NCBI GenBank assembly: GCA_911728435.2
Contig: OU452206.1
Coordinates: forward strand, 11,686,297-11,750,296
Direction: 5' to 3'
DNA length: 64,000 nt
DNA from: Apoderus coryli
Lineage: Eukaryota > Arthropoda > Insecta > Coleoptera > Attelabidae
Positions 12,576 through 24,030 of the stretch are shown one piece after another; the first letter of the stretch is position 1, and every line of letters starts with the position of its first letter. The notes beneath the pieces are model-generated. The model was not told the origin of the DNA, made no database searches, and was given only the letters and a program-made list of their open reading frames with translations. The position numbers and the translations under genes were made by a program.

Positions 12576-13316
12576 GTGGCTGTTCATAGTACCAGATCCA
12601 AAGACTTAATCACCATCATCAAATCATGGTTTGACCTGTTGTGCTTGAACACTGCGAAAACTAAATCTGTGTCATATAAAGGTGCGCTGCAGTCTTTTGA
12701 ACTTAATAATTCCACTATTGACGTCGTTTCTTCTGTGAAGTTTCTGGGCCTTGTTGTTGACAGCTCCCTGAAGTGGAAGCTCTGCCTGTTTTGCGTTAAG
12801 ATCAGTTAAGAACTTAACTTGTCAACTTCCATAACAGTCTACTTTTCACTCTTCGAATCCCATCTTCGATACGCCCTCCCATTCTGGGGTACATGCTGTG
12901 CAACGCAATTTGGGCGTATTTTTAGATTACAAAAAAGAGCTATTCGATACTCTTTGAGATTGCACTATAGAGCCCATTGCCAGGACTTCTTCAGAAAATT
13001 TAAAATACTAATACTACCTTCCTTATTCATATTGGAATCGGTCTGCTTAATCCGCAAACACCTGTCAGATGTCTCTGAAAGACCATTCCATAACTATCTC
13101 CTTAGAAACGCCGAACATGATCTTTATCTGCCAGCCCCATCCTCGGAATTAATAAAAAGCTCGATTATATACAATGCAAAAAAAAATGCACAACCATCTG
13201 CCAATGGAAATCAAATTGCTATCATCCCTTCCTCGATTCCGTAAAGCTCTAAAAACGTATTTGTTAGAAAAAGCTTTTTATACAGTAGGTGACTTTTTTA
13301 ATGTGCATTAATTTTT
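12576..13316 (+). pseudogene. Non-LTR retrotransposon, C-terminal RT region, broken
   Basis: The remains of the thumb and C-terminal part of a LINE reverse transcriptase (CR1/Jockey-like). The first segment (12576-12809) contains LNTAKTKSV and VKFLGLVVDSSLKW, the usual blocks downstream of the catalytic YADD. After a frame change, 12819-13244 has FESHLRYALPFWG and RLQKRAIRYS. A further frameshift near 13190, at an A-run, restores LPMEIKLLSSLPRFRKALK and ends in TAA near 13309. The catalytic palm is absent, as expected for a 5'-truncated copy. It must have frameshifts fixed since insertion and is not functional. Confidence 0.8.
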
Positions 13317-15087
13317 GACCGATTCACACACTGGATAGTAGAATTCTTACTTAATTAATTTACTTTAAGTACCTTAATTGATTTATTTATTTATTTGACG
13401 ATGTACCTGTATGTATTAATTATTATTCTTATGTTTTATATGTTTTGTTTACCTGTCTACAAATTATTTTTAATTTTTTGACAAATATATATATTTACTC
13501 GTATTTTTATTTATTTTATGTGAGATATCGGCATATAGATTGCTTATTTGATTTCTATAGTTTGATGAAGAATTTAATTGGTATAAGATCGTTTACAGCG
13601 CCTCTATTATCTCATAGAGATTTCATCAGTTTTCCGAACAGACTAAAAACATCCTGATTTAAGTTTAATGTTTTTTAGATAGAAAACTCCCACAGCAACT
13701 AAACTTATACAAAAAATTCTTCTTGCTCCTGGTTGACCATTGAAACTATATTATAGCTAGTGTAAATTTGACGCACGATTTATCGAGAGGAATTGTTTCT
13801 ATATACCAATTTATTCCTTTGATTTTTTTTTTGAACCATCAGTTGAACTCATTCTTTCCACACCTACGAGGTATAAATTTGATTTACAATATTACTGAAA
13901 CTAATACAATAAATATTTCCACAATACGTCGATTCTTAAAATAAACAGGTCTCGATTTGATATATTATGTCACTGAGAAAGCACACCCACATTAACTTTT
14001 TTAAACGATGCGTCTCATGAACACTGACACAGTCAAGCTGTGCCTAATGAATTCCCTGCTGACATTTATCTAAATACGTGAAAACAACACGTTACAGCGT
14101 ATAAACAAAGTATCAACTGTCACACAACCTACATGATGACGCAGAATACTATATAAAAATTACGCAATAATGAAGTATAAAGCATTGAAGTGAAATTCTA
14201 TACCGAAAATAATAAGTACCTGTAATGTAAAAAGTAAAAGGATTCGTGAATTCATGTGCGAGGAAAGTACACCAAAAGATTTATCGAGGTCGAAAATAAT
14301 CGCGCTTACAGTTCTTGATAAAGTGAATGTGAGCATTACTTATTATATTCCAATATATCAAATTTAATTTCGGCGTAATCATTAACGAAATTATTCTTCT
14401 TGGAATACAATAATTATGCCGGACTCGACTTCAACATAAATATAATCAATCTTTTGGTGAGTTGTTTATGAACAAACAAACTATGCTGTGAAGGATTCTA
14501 TAGAATTTTAAGTATACATTTCTTGAATGTATTTAGGTACTTTTCTTTTTTATGATTACGGAAATACCAAACAAGTATTGATATTATTGTGCCGATTGGG
14601 CTACAAACTTTGTTTACTCTAACTACATCAGTAATTGTAACAATAACAATTTTTCGCGAAACTATTTTACAATCGATTGCAGATTGAGCAGCTGTAGTTT
14701 CTAGAGTTATTAGGATGAAGTTGGAAGTTTTTAGAGTTTAAAGCCTTTTTTCACCAAATTTTGAATGCAGATGTGTTGTAAACATCAGTAGGTACTCTCT
14801 CCTTCTCATACGATTCAATAAAGTAAATTGTCGATTCTAGTTGCCACCATAAGAGAAGCCACTTCATCTACAGATTTCGACTGGCTAAAATATATTTCTT
14901 TAAATATTTTAGTCATTTGCATTTGTTCTAATTAATTTGTTAGTTTTTTATCAATTATTTTATCTTATCAAATAAAATAAAAACAAATATAAAATGGTGT
15001 AAAGTGCACTAGACGATTTTGCAAAGCACAAACTATTATTTTTTACATTGCACGGTATGAACATGGACATGAAGTGTTCTTCAATAT

Positions 15088-15180
15088 ACAGGGTGTTTCT
15101 TAATTAATCTAAAATATTTGAGGAAGTGATTCTTATAGGCAAACTTCATACGAACGTATGTCCTAAAAGTGTTAAATTGG
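15088..15180 (+). repeat. ACAGGGTGTTTCTTAA-type transposon end
   Basis: ACAGGGTGTTTCTTAATTAA begins here and the sequence continues similarly to that at 43366 (ACAGGGTATTTCTTAAGTAA), including a later GAAG...ATT block. The two therefore share a subfamily end. A matching right end is not obvious nearby; the RT fragment starts shortly after. Confidence 0.5.
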
Positions 15181-15209
15181 TGAATTTAACGGAAATTTAA
15201 ATGAAGATT

Positions 15210-15870
15210 ATTAGAATCACACCACTCAAATATCGTTTATATAACACATAAACAAAAGCGGTCCCAACACTGTGCCCTGAGGAACTTCAGAGGTTGCACT
15301 TAGAATGTTTGATCTAAAACCTCCTTGATATTATAATGATGTCGATCCGATCCAAAGATATGATGATAGGAATATTAAGAAACTAGCAGATAACCCAAAC
15401 TTAGAGACAGTTTTTGTAACGGAATTCCGTGGTCAAGTCTGTCGAAAGCTCGGGAGAAATCCGTATAACCAACGTCGACTTGACCACCTCTGTTCAAATA
15501 CTCAGAAAAATTGAGTCATAATGACTGGATTACTAGTTGTTGACATTCCTAATAAGTAATAAGTCATTTGACATGCCTGAGTAACATTTCATGCAGTACG
15601 TACAACGTCAAAACATTTTGCGAAAATTGATTGTATTACAATAGGGCGGTTGTTTTCAATATTTTGCTTATCGTATTTTTTAAAAAATAGCGAGTTTCCA
15701 TAAACTTGGAAATTGATTAGATCTTAGTGATATAGACTAAATAAAACTGAAATTGGTTTAGCAAAGACCGCTGCACAGTCCCTGACCAAGAACACAGAGA
15801 TATTATCGGGCCCGAAGTTTTTCCTTAGAACAGAAATTAATTTTGGGATTCCGATTTTGATAAAAAAAAA
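15210..15870 (-). pseudogene. Non-LTR retrotransposon reverse transcriptase palm fragment
   Basis: Read on the minus strand from about 15870 downward, the translation gives FGPDNISVFLVRDCA, then VDVGYTDFSRAFDRLDHGIP, then SEVPQGTVLGPLLFMCYIND near 15300-15230. These are reverse transcriptase motifs: the Asp-containing YTDFSRAFD block and the PQG...LGPLLF block of Jockey/CR1-type LINEs. Several frame shifts and stops interrupt the rest. The copy ends just after YIND, before the YADD catalytic block, so its 3' half is missing. This is unusual, since LINEs normally lose the 5' end; a later deletion or insertion is likely. Confidence 0.85.
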
Positions 15871-18607
15871 AAGTAAAAATCATTTGTCTGGAGAGTCCAA
15901 TCACTGATGCATGCCAAAAAGCTAAATAAAATTTTCATTTTAGTATTTATTTAAAAAAACTTGTAATTCAATGTCAGTCGTGGTATTAGCCAGTGGAGTA
16001 GTTGTTTTTCCTGTTCATAACATTTTCGATGGCGGGGAAAAATTGGTCTCACCGCAAACCGTGCGAGAAGCCAGAATGGTAACGAGAAAAAATTAAGACT
16101 ACTATAAGAAAATACAAGTAAACTTAATAATTATATAATCGCTAAAGAATGTTTGAAAAATACAATATACATAGGTACATATATGTAGGATCTACCTAGA
16201 TTTGTTAATGTAAAATATTATACTTTTAATAAATCTCATCATTATATTTACTTTAAGCCAGTTTTGTGTAATTTGACTTATGTAATGGGCCCCATTATTA
16301 TAATTAAGTACGAGCAAGATTCAAATTTTTAATTTTTTTTATGTCTGAAGATAGTAATTCAGATTAAGATTATGAAATCAATACGTGGGACCTAATTAAG
16401 TACAAAACACTATAGAGCATAGTTATTCAGTTTACTAATTGACCTTTTAAATAATGCAATGACCTTTTAACTAACATATTGTATTATATATGTCACAACT
16501 AATGGAATTGATAATTTGAAACAAAATTAAATGCATATTGAGTCTAATGTTTAAACGTTAACGGTTAAATATAAATTATCGGTTATTGTTACCAATTTAT
16601 ATACCTAGATATTAATGATGATATCAAACTTATTCGAAACTTTAATTTTTTACAACAATTCCACTCGGAAAGAAATATCTTAATTCTTTTTTTTTAAGAT
16701 TTTATTACAATGCTATAATATTGAGTTCTAGAATACTTCAGTATAAATTTTTTACTAAATGATGTGATAGAAGAAAAAAGCTAATAATAAGTAGATATCG
16801 CAATATAAGTGAGCCTAATCCGACTATGTGTATTACGGAAAATATAAAGAAAAAAATATATGTAAATATATTTTTTTTAATTAAGTCAGATTTTTACTAT
16901 TTTAACAAAATTAAAAAACTGGCATATGAGCAAAGTCTATTTATTCTCGCACAAAATCTCTGGTTAGCAGATTGACCAATTTTTGTAACACCCTGTATAT
17001 TATTACATATTTTTCCTGTGTATCAAAATCCGCTGTAATATCAATTATTTTGTTAAAAAATGTCAGTAGGACATTCCTTTATTTAGATAGTTATCAGTTC
17101 TTTGTACAATAATTTATCCAAGGTTCCATTATATTACAAGTAGGTTGTGTAAATAATACACTATTTAAATGTAAAAAGGTTTGTTTATTTGCAAAACTAA
17201 AAGACCTCTAAAAATGTGCAAAAATATCTACACATAATGCTAATTTAAATACTACCTATAAATGGCTAAATAGATACTAACTTATCCCGTAAATTTTATT
17301 AAGTAATACTATTGGGCAAGGTCAGTGTGTTCAATTTGGCGATACAACCGGTTTTAAATGTGATTATTTCTTTCTGTTACTGGATAAATACTTTTATTAT
17401 GAACTTGTTTAATTTTAAATAGCAACAAATTTAAATAGGTGTGGATGCAGGTTGAAAACTTTTTATTTATTTCAATAAAAAATTATTTCAAATATTATTT
17501 TAAGCATAAAACTATATTATTTTTATTAATTTATCAGCAATATGCAATTCTTATCTTTTTGAGATAGGCAATAACTCATATATTTACATATAATATTATG
17601 TACAAAACCAAAATACAAGTCCTTTTTTGTCAATTAATTAAAATCGTACTTCAAACAAATTTTATTTAATGATTTTTAAATTAATTAAAATTATCTACAT
17701 TATTTATGTTTTTACACAGAGTGGGTTCCAAATATTTTCTGTGTAATAATTAGTTCATTTATTCAAAGCAATATACATTTCAAGATAAAGAACTAAGCTA
17801 TTACTTTTTTATTTTAATTAATTTTACATATTATTTGCAATGTCTCCGCTACATCAAATTCAAACAGTTCTAGTTAAAACTCATTAATTTATATAATTAA
17901 TATTGCTTTGTTATAACACATAAATATAGTTAATCTGGTTGTAATATACTGTCAAAAAGTTGTATTTACTAATAAAAAAAGATACTTCTTCATTAGTATT
18001 TTGACGGGACTTCCTGTATAAACAAAACATTTATCATCAAATGATTAAATAGATTAAAAACAAAGGAACACGCTTTTGTGAGCTGAATGTAAACAAACAA
18101 AAGAAATTTTAATTTATTGAAGGTCAGAATTGCAATATAAACAATTATAATTAGGATAAAACTGTATACTGCAATAGCAATTTAGATTCATATCTTTGTA
18201 ATAAAAATATATAATAAATTTTGAACTAAGAATAATGATTTTTTTTTGTGTTTCTTGAACCTTTGTAATTGATATTTTTGTTTTGTTTTTTGGTTTATTA
18301 ATTTAAACTAGTATTAATATATATATAATATTTGTATCATCGTCAGATTATGTTTATCTTAAACATGTACCTGACATCATATTAGTTAAAAAGGGACGAT
18401 GTTGTAATTTAAATAATGGTGGGTATGAAAAAACTTTTGAAGTTTGGAACAAACAAATAATCTAATCAATTAAATAGTCATATAAAATTAAAAATTGATT
18501 AATATTAATTAAAGTGAATAGGATAATGGGTATATGTTAAATGAATCTTGCATGTGATATCATGATTTTTAACTCTGATGTTATAAGCTACATTTTTGAG
18601 ACAAAAG

Positions 18608-18652
18608 TAATCTGATGATGGTGCAAATTATGTCACCGAAACATCGAGTATT
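18608..18652 (+). repeat. Hammerhead-like motif with intact CTGATGA and GAAA
   Basis: CTGATGA at about 18612 is followed by T, a GGTG...CACC stem with a ten-base loop, then GAAA. After it, C-ATCGA-GTA could form a two-pair helix III with a GUA cleavage triplet. Helix I pairing is weak. The core is canonical in the two invariant blocks, so this may be a partly decayed Penelope-type hammerhead. Activity is doubtful. Confidence 0.45.
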
Positions 18653-19807
18653 TTAGTATAGACAATTATAAAATAAATAAGGATTATTTCCTTATTTAAA
18701 TTAATCAAAGAAATACAAAATTTATGAATTCAATTTCAATAATTCATAACATATACTTAGGTATATTTTCACATAAACAATAAATTTGCCTTCTGCTGCG
18801 GATTATCTATCCTTTGGCCTTTCTATAAGAATATTTAGAATATTTTTAATTTGTAAGGATGCGAAACAGTAGTTGTATACAAGAAAAAGTTTGATTCTGT
18901 TCGAAAACTAACGTCTAAAAGTCTTATAGGTGTCAATTTTCGTATAACCGGTTTATGGTTTATACTTACTTATGCTGAAAATTCATGCAAATAATTGGAA
19001 ATATCTTGCTACATTCACAGTAAATCCCTAAGCATAGTTTCTTTATTTACGCACTTATATAATTAATTGTTAAAACGTAGATATATATTTTCTAAGACAA
19101 AGAAAAAATTTCCTACAGCTAATTATCACCACATACATAGATAAAAGAGTGGTTCAAGTTCATGACACCTACCAAAATGTATTCAGTTTTCTTCATAGAA
19201 ATATTTCTAAAAGTGCATTCACATAATATAGGTACATTCAACCATAATATTTTACTAGGTATCTACAACAAATAACTAGTTTTATCGAACCATTGTTTGA
19301 TAAAACTACCATATAGATTTGTTTAACGTTTCTTTGTTTGGGTATATTTTTAATAATCCACAGCTATCTTTGAAATATATTACGTCAAATATGATTAATT
19401 TTTTTTGCGACAACATAATACTTGTAATTTGAACCGTATAAGATGATGACACATTTATATATCTGTTTTAACTTTCGGTAGAACAAAGAAAGTTTAAAGG
19501 CATATTATTCTATACATACAATGACATAAAACTATTTCTGAAATGTTTGTTTGCTGTTATATTCTAATATACATAATATTAAACCTTTTTTATGTGTGCT
19601 CTTATTCTAAAACTATGTTTAAGATTGCATAACCCATTACATCAAGTATGCTTTGAGCGTCTGGATAATGTCACTTCAGAGCGCATACTGTTAAATAAAT
19701 AAAGCTGTTTCATGGCCTACTTACTTGATGTACATTTAATGGGATAGTGAAAAGTACACATGTACGTTTAATTAACTTTTTTTATTATTAGAGAGTTATT
19801 GGACGCA

Positions 19808-19905
19808 CAATAAGGATGGGCACTAATAAGACTAACCTTATTTTGACATGTACGCATGCCCACTTAGGTTCACTAATAAGGATAGTGCCTGTCCCTAATT
19901 GTACA
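19808..19905. repeat. Imperfect palindrome of about 100 bp
   Basis: AGGATGGGCACTAATAAG on the left is partly reverse-complementary to CTAATAAGGATAGTGCCTGTCC on the right, with CACTAATAAG also repeated directly. It may be a decayed MITE. No coding sequence. Confidence 0.35.
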
Positions 19906-20835
19906 GGTCGTTGGTGGGCAAAATTGGGAAACTATTAAAAAATTGGGAGTTGTCGTATTATTTCTGTTTTTTACAATAACGTTTATTTGAAACAGTTTTT
20001 GGTAGTAGTTATATTTAAAGAAATACAACATTAAAAATTAGAAAAAATTATGTTTTATCACACAAATCCCAAAGAACTACAATTACAGTACGAAGGGTAT
20101 TTTAAAATCATTTATTTTTATTCTAACGAAATCTGCAAATACTTGAATTTTCTAGTATTTTTTTTAAGTAGGAAGTTTCAGATTTAAATCATTAAAAAAC
20201 AGAGGTTAAGTCGTCCTAGTTATATGCCACCTTTTTCGGTATGTAAGTGTTATTAAAATGTAAATTATCCAGTATACACATATCATTAGCGCATTTAATA
20301 TCATTGTGTCATAATATTTGTTAAAATACTTAACACTATTTTGAAGTATGTAATTAATCTGAGCTGTTTAACATCAACAGTATTAGGTACTTCTTGTGCG
20401 TTTTGTTATTTTATTGATTGTTCTATTTATTTGACCGACTTTCTTGGAACGGAAACTGGAGTATCTAGACCAAAATTTTCAACAAGTTGCATTTTATAAT
20501 GTGGGTAGTAGAAAATATAGAAAACTGGGTTAAACGTGTTTGGTACAGCAACACGAAATAGGTGAGAGGAAAAGCTTTTTTCGAACAACTTTGGTATTGA
20601 TGAGCTACATACCGGGTGCTTCACAGGTTTGGGAAACCTAATTATTTTTCTGGATTCGTTATCTGTTTTGGAGTATTTTGTTTTACCTATACCTATCTTC
20701 AACTGTTTTTGAATAAATAATTAATTCTGATTTTTAAAAGGTCTCGTGAAAATATTTATCATTTCGTCACCTGAGTAGAGAGTTCAAGAATATCTTATGA
20801 AGTTCAATTATTTTGACAGATTGACCCATAATGTT

Positions 20836-20925
20836 ACAGGGTGGTCGCTAACTACTGTAGTATCATCCAAAATAGGCAATAAATCATTTTTCTCAAATGG
20901 AACAACCCTTTATATTATCAAATAT
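20836..20925. repeat. ACAGGGTG...AAATGGAACA-CCCT short element
   Basis: It begins ACAGGGTGGTCGC and ends TCAAATGGAACAACCCTTTATAT. The same pairing of ACAGGGTG with an AAATGGAA-AC-CCC end recurs at 41685-41750, 41979-42066 and (diverged) 50001-50095. The open frame across it (20797-21057) is not a recognisable protein. Confidence 0.55.
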
Positions 20926-21333
20926 TCTGAAAGAAAATCAAATTTTATTTCGCTGTATGATTTTCGCAGTCTTCGAAAAAATAAATATATTTGGATACGT
21001 GATCCATTTAGAAACTTTTTCTTCTCTACCATTTCTTTCAGAAAACCAACAGTTTAGTGCTTAATTATTTTATTAAAATCGTAGGTATATAAAATAATTA
21101 TGAATTTTATTAACGTATTCTTTACGTAACAAAAGTTAATTTCAAAAACTAACACTATATTACAACTACTAATATAGAGGCAATATTTACTAAATTCCCT
21201 TGACATGAGAAGATAAAATCAGTGAATTGATGGTTGATTATAATTATTATAAAATGAAAAATTAAGTTGTTTTCTTCTTCTCCTATTAAAAATTCATATA
21301 GATGATTAATTATTGGCTTTGGTTTTCTTTCAG

Positions 21334-21452
21334 ATCAAGCAGGAAACGAAGGACCAGCTGCAATATGGATGACGACCCTGATGACACTCAAATGGACGAG
21401 TGCAGTGCGGCCTTAGTACTGATGAGTTTAGGCGGATCACCGCACAATCACT
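21334..21452 (+). CDS. Glut4EF: Exon of Glut4EF/ZNF704-family gene (conserved VLMSL motif)
   Basis: An internal exon of 119 bases with acceptor TTCTTTCAG and donor GTAAGT. One base completes the glycine codon from the previous exon, and one base is left for the next. The peptide starts with the basic run SSRKRRTSC, then the acidic stretch MDDDPDDTQMDE, then CSAALVLMSLGGSP. An acidic lead followed by an AA-VL-SL-SP motif is a hallmark of the vertebrate ZNF704/ZNF395 relatives, where it lies between the N-terminal region and the Ser/Pro-rich linker. I recall that pattern from the family and did not align it. The motif may be a protein-interaction helix or an export-like signal; that is inference. 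No frameshift or stop is present. Confidence 0.85.
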
Positions 21453-21570
21453 GTAAGTTTAAATTTGAATTTAATACAGTTTAATTCTAAGACAGTTGAC
21501 TAACCATTCGACGAATTATAGTCAGTTGTTAAGTTTATAAAATGCCTAATATTTTCATAATACACAGAAA

Positions 21571-22143
21571 AAAAAACCTTGGTTCAGATAGATAAAAAAC
21601 GTAAGCACCACAGGGACAGCCAAAACCTTGTCTACCCCTTCTAGAAAAATTTACTGGATAGACATTATGTCATTTAGATAATATTCTTGAATAGTTTACA
21701 TATGCTTCTTGTCTAAAAGAGACAAACACTTTTTGTCATTTAAATAAAAATATATTGTATGCCAGCAAAGTTTATTAGTAATTTTAGTAATGTAGAAAAA
21801 TTTACTGGATAGACATTATGTCATTTAGATAATATTCTTGAATAGTTTACATATGCTCCTTGTCTGGGAGAGACAAACACTATTTGTCATTTAAATAAAA
21901 GTATATTGTATGCTAGCAAAGTTTACTAGTTATTTTAGTGATGATACTCGTTTAATGTCTATCCAGTAAATTTTTCTACGTTACTAAAATAACTAATAAA
22001 CTTTGCTAACATACAATATATTTTTATTTAAATGACAAATAGTGTTTGTCTCTCTTCTAGTAATTTTTTCTAGAAGGGGTAGACAAGATTTGGGGGTCCC
22101 TGTGGTGCTTACGTTTTTTTATCTGAACCACCATCAGGTTTTT
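21571..22143. mobile_element. Foldback element with internal 150-bp duplication
   Basis: The left arm (AACCTTGGTTCAGATA...ACGTAAGCACCACAGGGAC) matches the reverse complement of the right end (GTCCCTGTGGTGCTTACGT...ATCTGAACCACCATCAGG). Within the left arm a 150-bp block beginning GAAAAATTTACTGGATAG occurs twice in tandem (starts at 21644 and 21794). The right arm carries one inverted copy (from about 21955). The structure is asymmetric, two copies against one. No coding sequence; a non-autonomous foldback element. Confidence 0.85.
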
Positions 22144-22343
22144 AGTGCGAATCTTATTTATTTATTTTTTTAAAATAAACTTAAGCCAACTGAAAATCTT
22201 GTATTAGGTATAAGTAATATAAGCTAGGTATATATAGTCAAACTTCAATCTACACATGTTAAAGTGGGTAGGTATAATGCGGCTGAATCCTTTGCCGGAA
22301 TTCCTGAGAATATTGCTCAGCACATAAACAACTAGGGTTGGTT

Positions 22344-23280
22344 GATCTTGGAAACGGTCGGAGTGACAATGTCGGTTAACTTAGAGAAAAGTTGTACAAT
22401 TTAAACACTTTTTAAATGGTGTTTTCAAAAGTAAAGTAAATTTAGCAGTTTTCGAGAATTTCTTAAAAATAAATTTTTTGCGATATTAGTTTTTATTGAT
22501 TTCAGACATTATTTTTACAGATATATAAAAAAAATGAAAAGCACTTTCTCATTGTTGCTTTTTGAGGAGACTCGACGTTTCGTTTTCGAAAAACCATCAA
22601 CTTCGATTTTTTAAATACGGCCCTTGATTTTCTATTGTTAAATTTAAAGCCATTTTCAATTCAAAAATAGGTGGTTTAAACAACTTTTCAGTATTTTTAG
22701 TTGTTATTTAAACTTATTCAAGAAAAATCGCCATAGTTTGGGACTTAACTGACTGAATGCAGAGTATATACTTACCTAATTAGTAATTTTGGCAATAAAA
22801 TTCTTTCGACGTTAATCAAAATTATTTACTTATTATTATTTGCCAATTTATTTCTCTCAGCACATTTTATTCTGTACCCAGTTTTTTAAATTTAGTTAAA
22901 ATTTTTGTGCTTTTTGAAATTATTAAAGAAACGCCTTTCTTTCTTTTACGCAAAATAAGTGCCAAACTATGGCGGTTTTTCTTGAAGTTTAAATAACAGC
23001 TAAAAATACTGAAAACTTGTTGAAACCATTCCCTTACATCTATTTTTGTTTTGAAAATGGCTTTAAATTTAACAATAAAAAATCGAGGGCCGTATTTAAA
23101 AAATCGAAGTTGATGGTTTTTCAAAAACCAAAAAACGTCGTAATGAAAATTTGTAAACGCTATATTATTATCATAAAAAAGTAACAATGAGAGCTTTTAA
23201 GTTTTTTATATCAGTAAAATAATGTCAGAAATCAATAAAAACTAAAATCGCAAAAAAATTGCATTTTCTTAAAAAAATAC
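22344..23280. mobile_element. Foldback element, copy 2 (related to 4449-5520)
   Basis: It shares long blocks with the element at 4449-5520: GTCGGTTAA-TTAGAGAAA, TTGTACAATTTAA, AAGCACTTTCTCATTGTT, AAAGCCATTTTC and the central TTCAAGAAAAATCGCC. The arms are reverse-complementary, with the tip around 22770-22950. The right end is shorter than in copy 1. A 106-codon open frame on the minus strand (22867-23187) follows the repeat and is not a gene. Confidence 0.8.
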
Positions 23281-23966
23281 GGCCTTGTAAAATATAGTTT
23301 ATACCTAATTCATTTTCTACTATAAATATTATACATTTCAAGATCTACTAACTAGGTACTAGGTAGTTATCTAATTTGGGGACAAATAAACCTAAAATGT
23401 AAGTATTGGCTATTTAAAAAAAAATCGAGTTTTTCCGAAAAACAATGACGCTGAAACAAAAAAAAATTATCAAAGAAACTTTAGATTCCTTATGAGGAAA
23501 CTAAGTAAAATAACAGATTCTACCGGTACGTCCGAGGAATGATAAGACAATTCCAATCCACAACTCCTAATTCACAGACATTGGTAAAATGGTAAACAAA
23601 TCAATACATACCTACCTTTACAAAAGAAAAAAAAAGTCATACCTAGCTAAAATATTTATGTAACTTCTTTTGAAAAACTGCATTAATTTGCTAAAAATTA
23701 ATCCGTCCCTGGCAAATTAAATATATTATCGTGAACCCATCTAAACTATTGTTTAGTTGCTGTAAATGGAGGAATACCATATTAAGATTGATTAAATTAG
23801 AAAAAGTATTTTAAATTAGGATTAAGTACCTACTAAATAATACGTATCTAGATAGGTATCTATTGCCAAAGATTATATCTGATATTGCAATGAAATAAGA
23901 TTGTTTGCATTGGTCGTAAAATTATAAAAATAAATAATTAAATAATAATTATTATAATTTACTTAC

Positions 23967-24030
23967 CGATAAAAGTATCAACGAGCTCCCCCAGATTCCA
24001 GCTAATTAATATTTCTTTTGTTTCCTCCAT
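23967..24030 (-). CDS. Candidate first coding exon, SAM-domain-like start
   Basis: On the minus strand ATG at 24030 opens 21 codons, MEETKEILISWNLGELVDTF and one more Ile, plus one base, and runs straight into a perfect donor GTAAGT (23966-23961). The pattern, a short acidic start then IL--W-L-EL---F, resembles the first helix of SAM domains in a large family of uncharacterised insect proteins, where the next exon would continue with an ID---L--L segment. I examined the next few hundred bases downstream and found no in-phase continuation; foldback elements lie there. It may be a nested antisense gene, a retained exon of a lost gene, or chance. A promoter would lie in 24031-24480, which is less AT-rich than its surroundings. 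No TATA or initiator was identified. Confidence 0.42.

Larger units (their letters stand above)
10294..21333 (+). other. Intron 1, about 11.0 kb
   Basis: The intron has donor GTAAGT at 10294 and acceptor TTTCTTTCAG ending at 21333, phase 2. Recognised contents are a tRNA-like SINE head near 11.7 kb, a 211-bp hairpin element (11935-12145), two non-LTR retrotransposon fragments (12.6-13.3 kb plus, 15.2-15.9 kb minus), ACAGGGTG-family ends at 15088, 16989 and 20836, a hammerhead-like motif near 18.6 kb and an imperfect palindrome at 19808-19905. The stretches 10300-11630, 13320-15080, 15870-16980, 17000-18600, 18660-19800 and 19910-20830 show only AT-rich sequence with no supportable feature. 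Confidence 0.8.

Noticed and set aside
13610..13660. Minus-strand CTGATGA near 13630
   Set aside because: No following GAAA with a closing stem.
20427..20702. 91-codon minus-strand frame ending in VSVPRKSVK
   Set aside because: No recognised domain and no clear splice sites or related copy; AT-rich composition makes a frame of this length unremarkable.
22867..23187. 106-codon minus-strand frame
   Set aside because: It coincides with one arm of a foldback element and its residues (Phe/Lys rich) reflect AT-rich repeat sequence.
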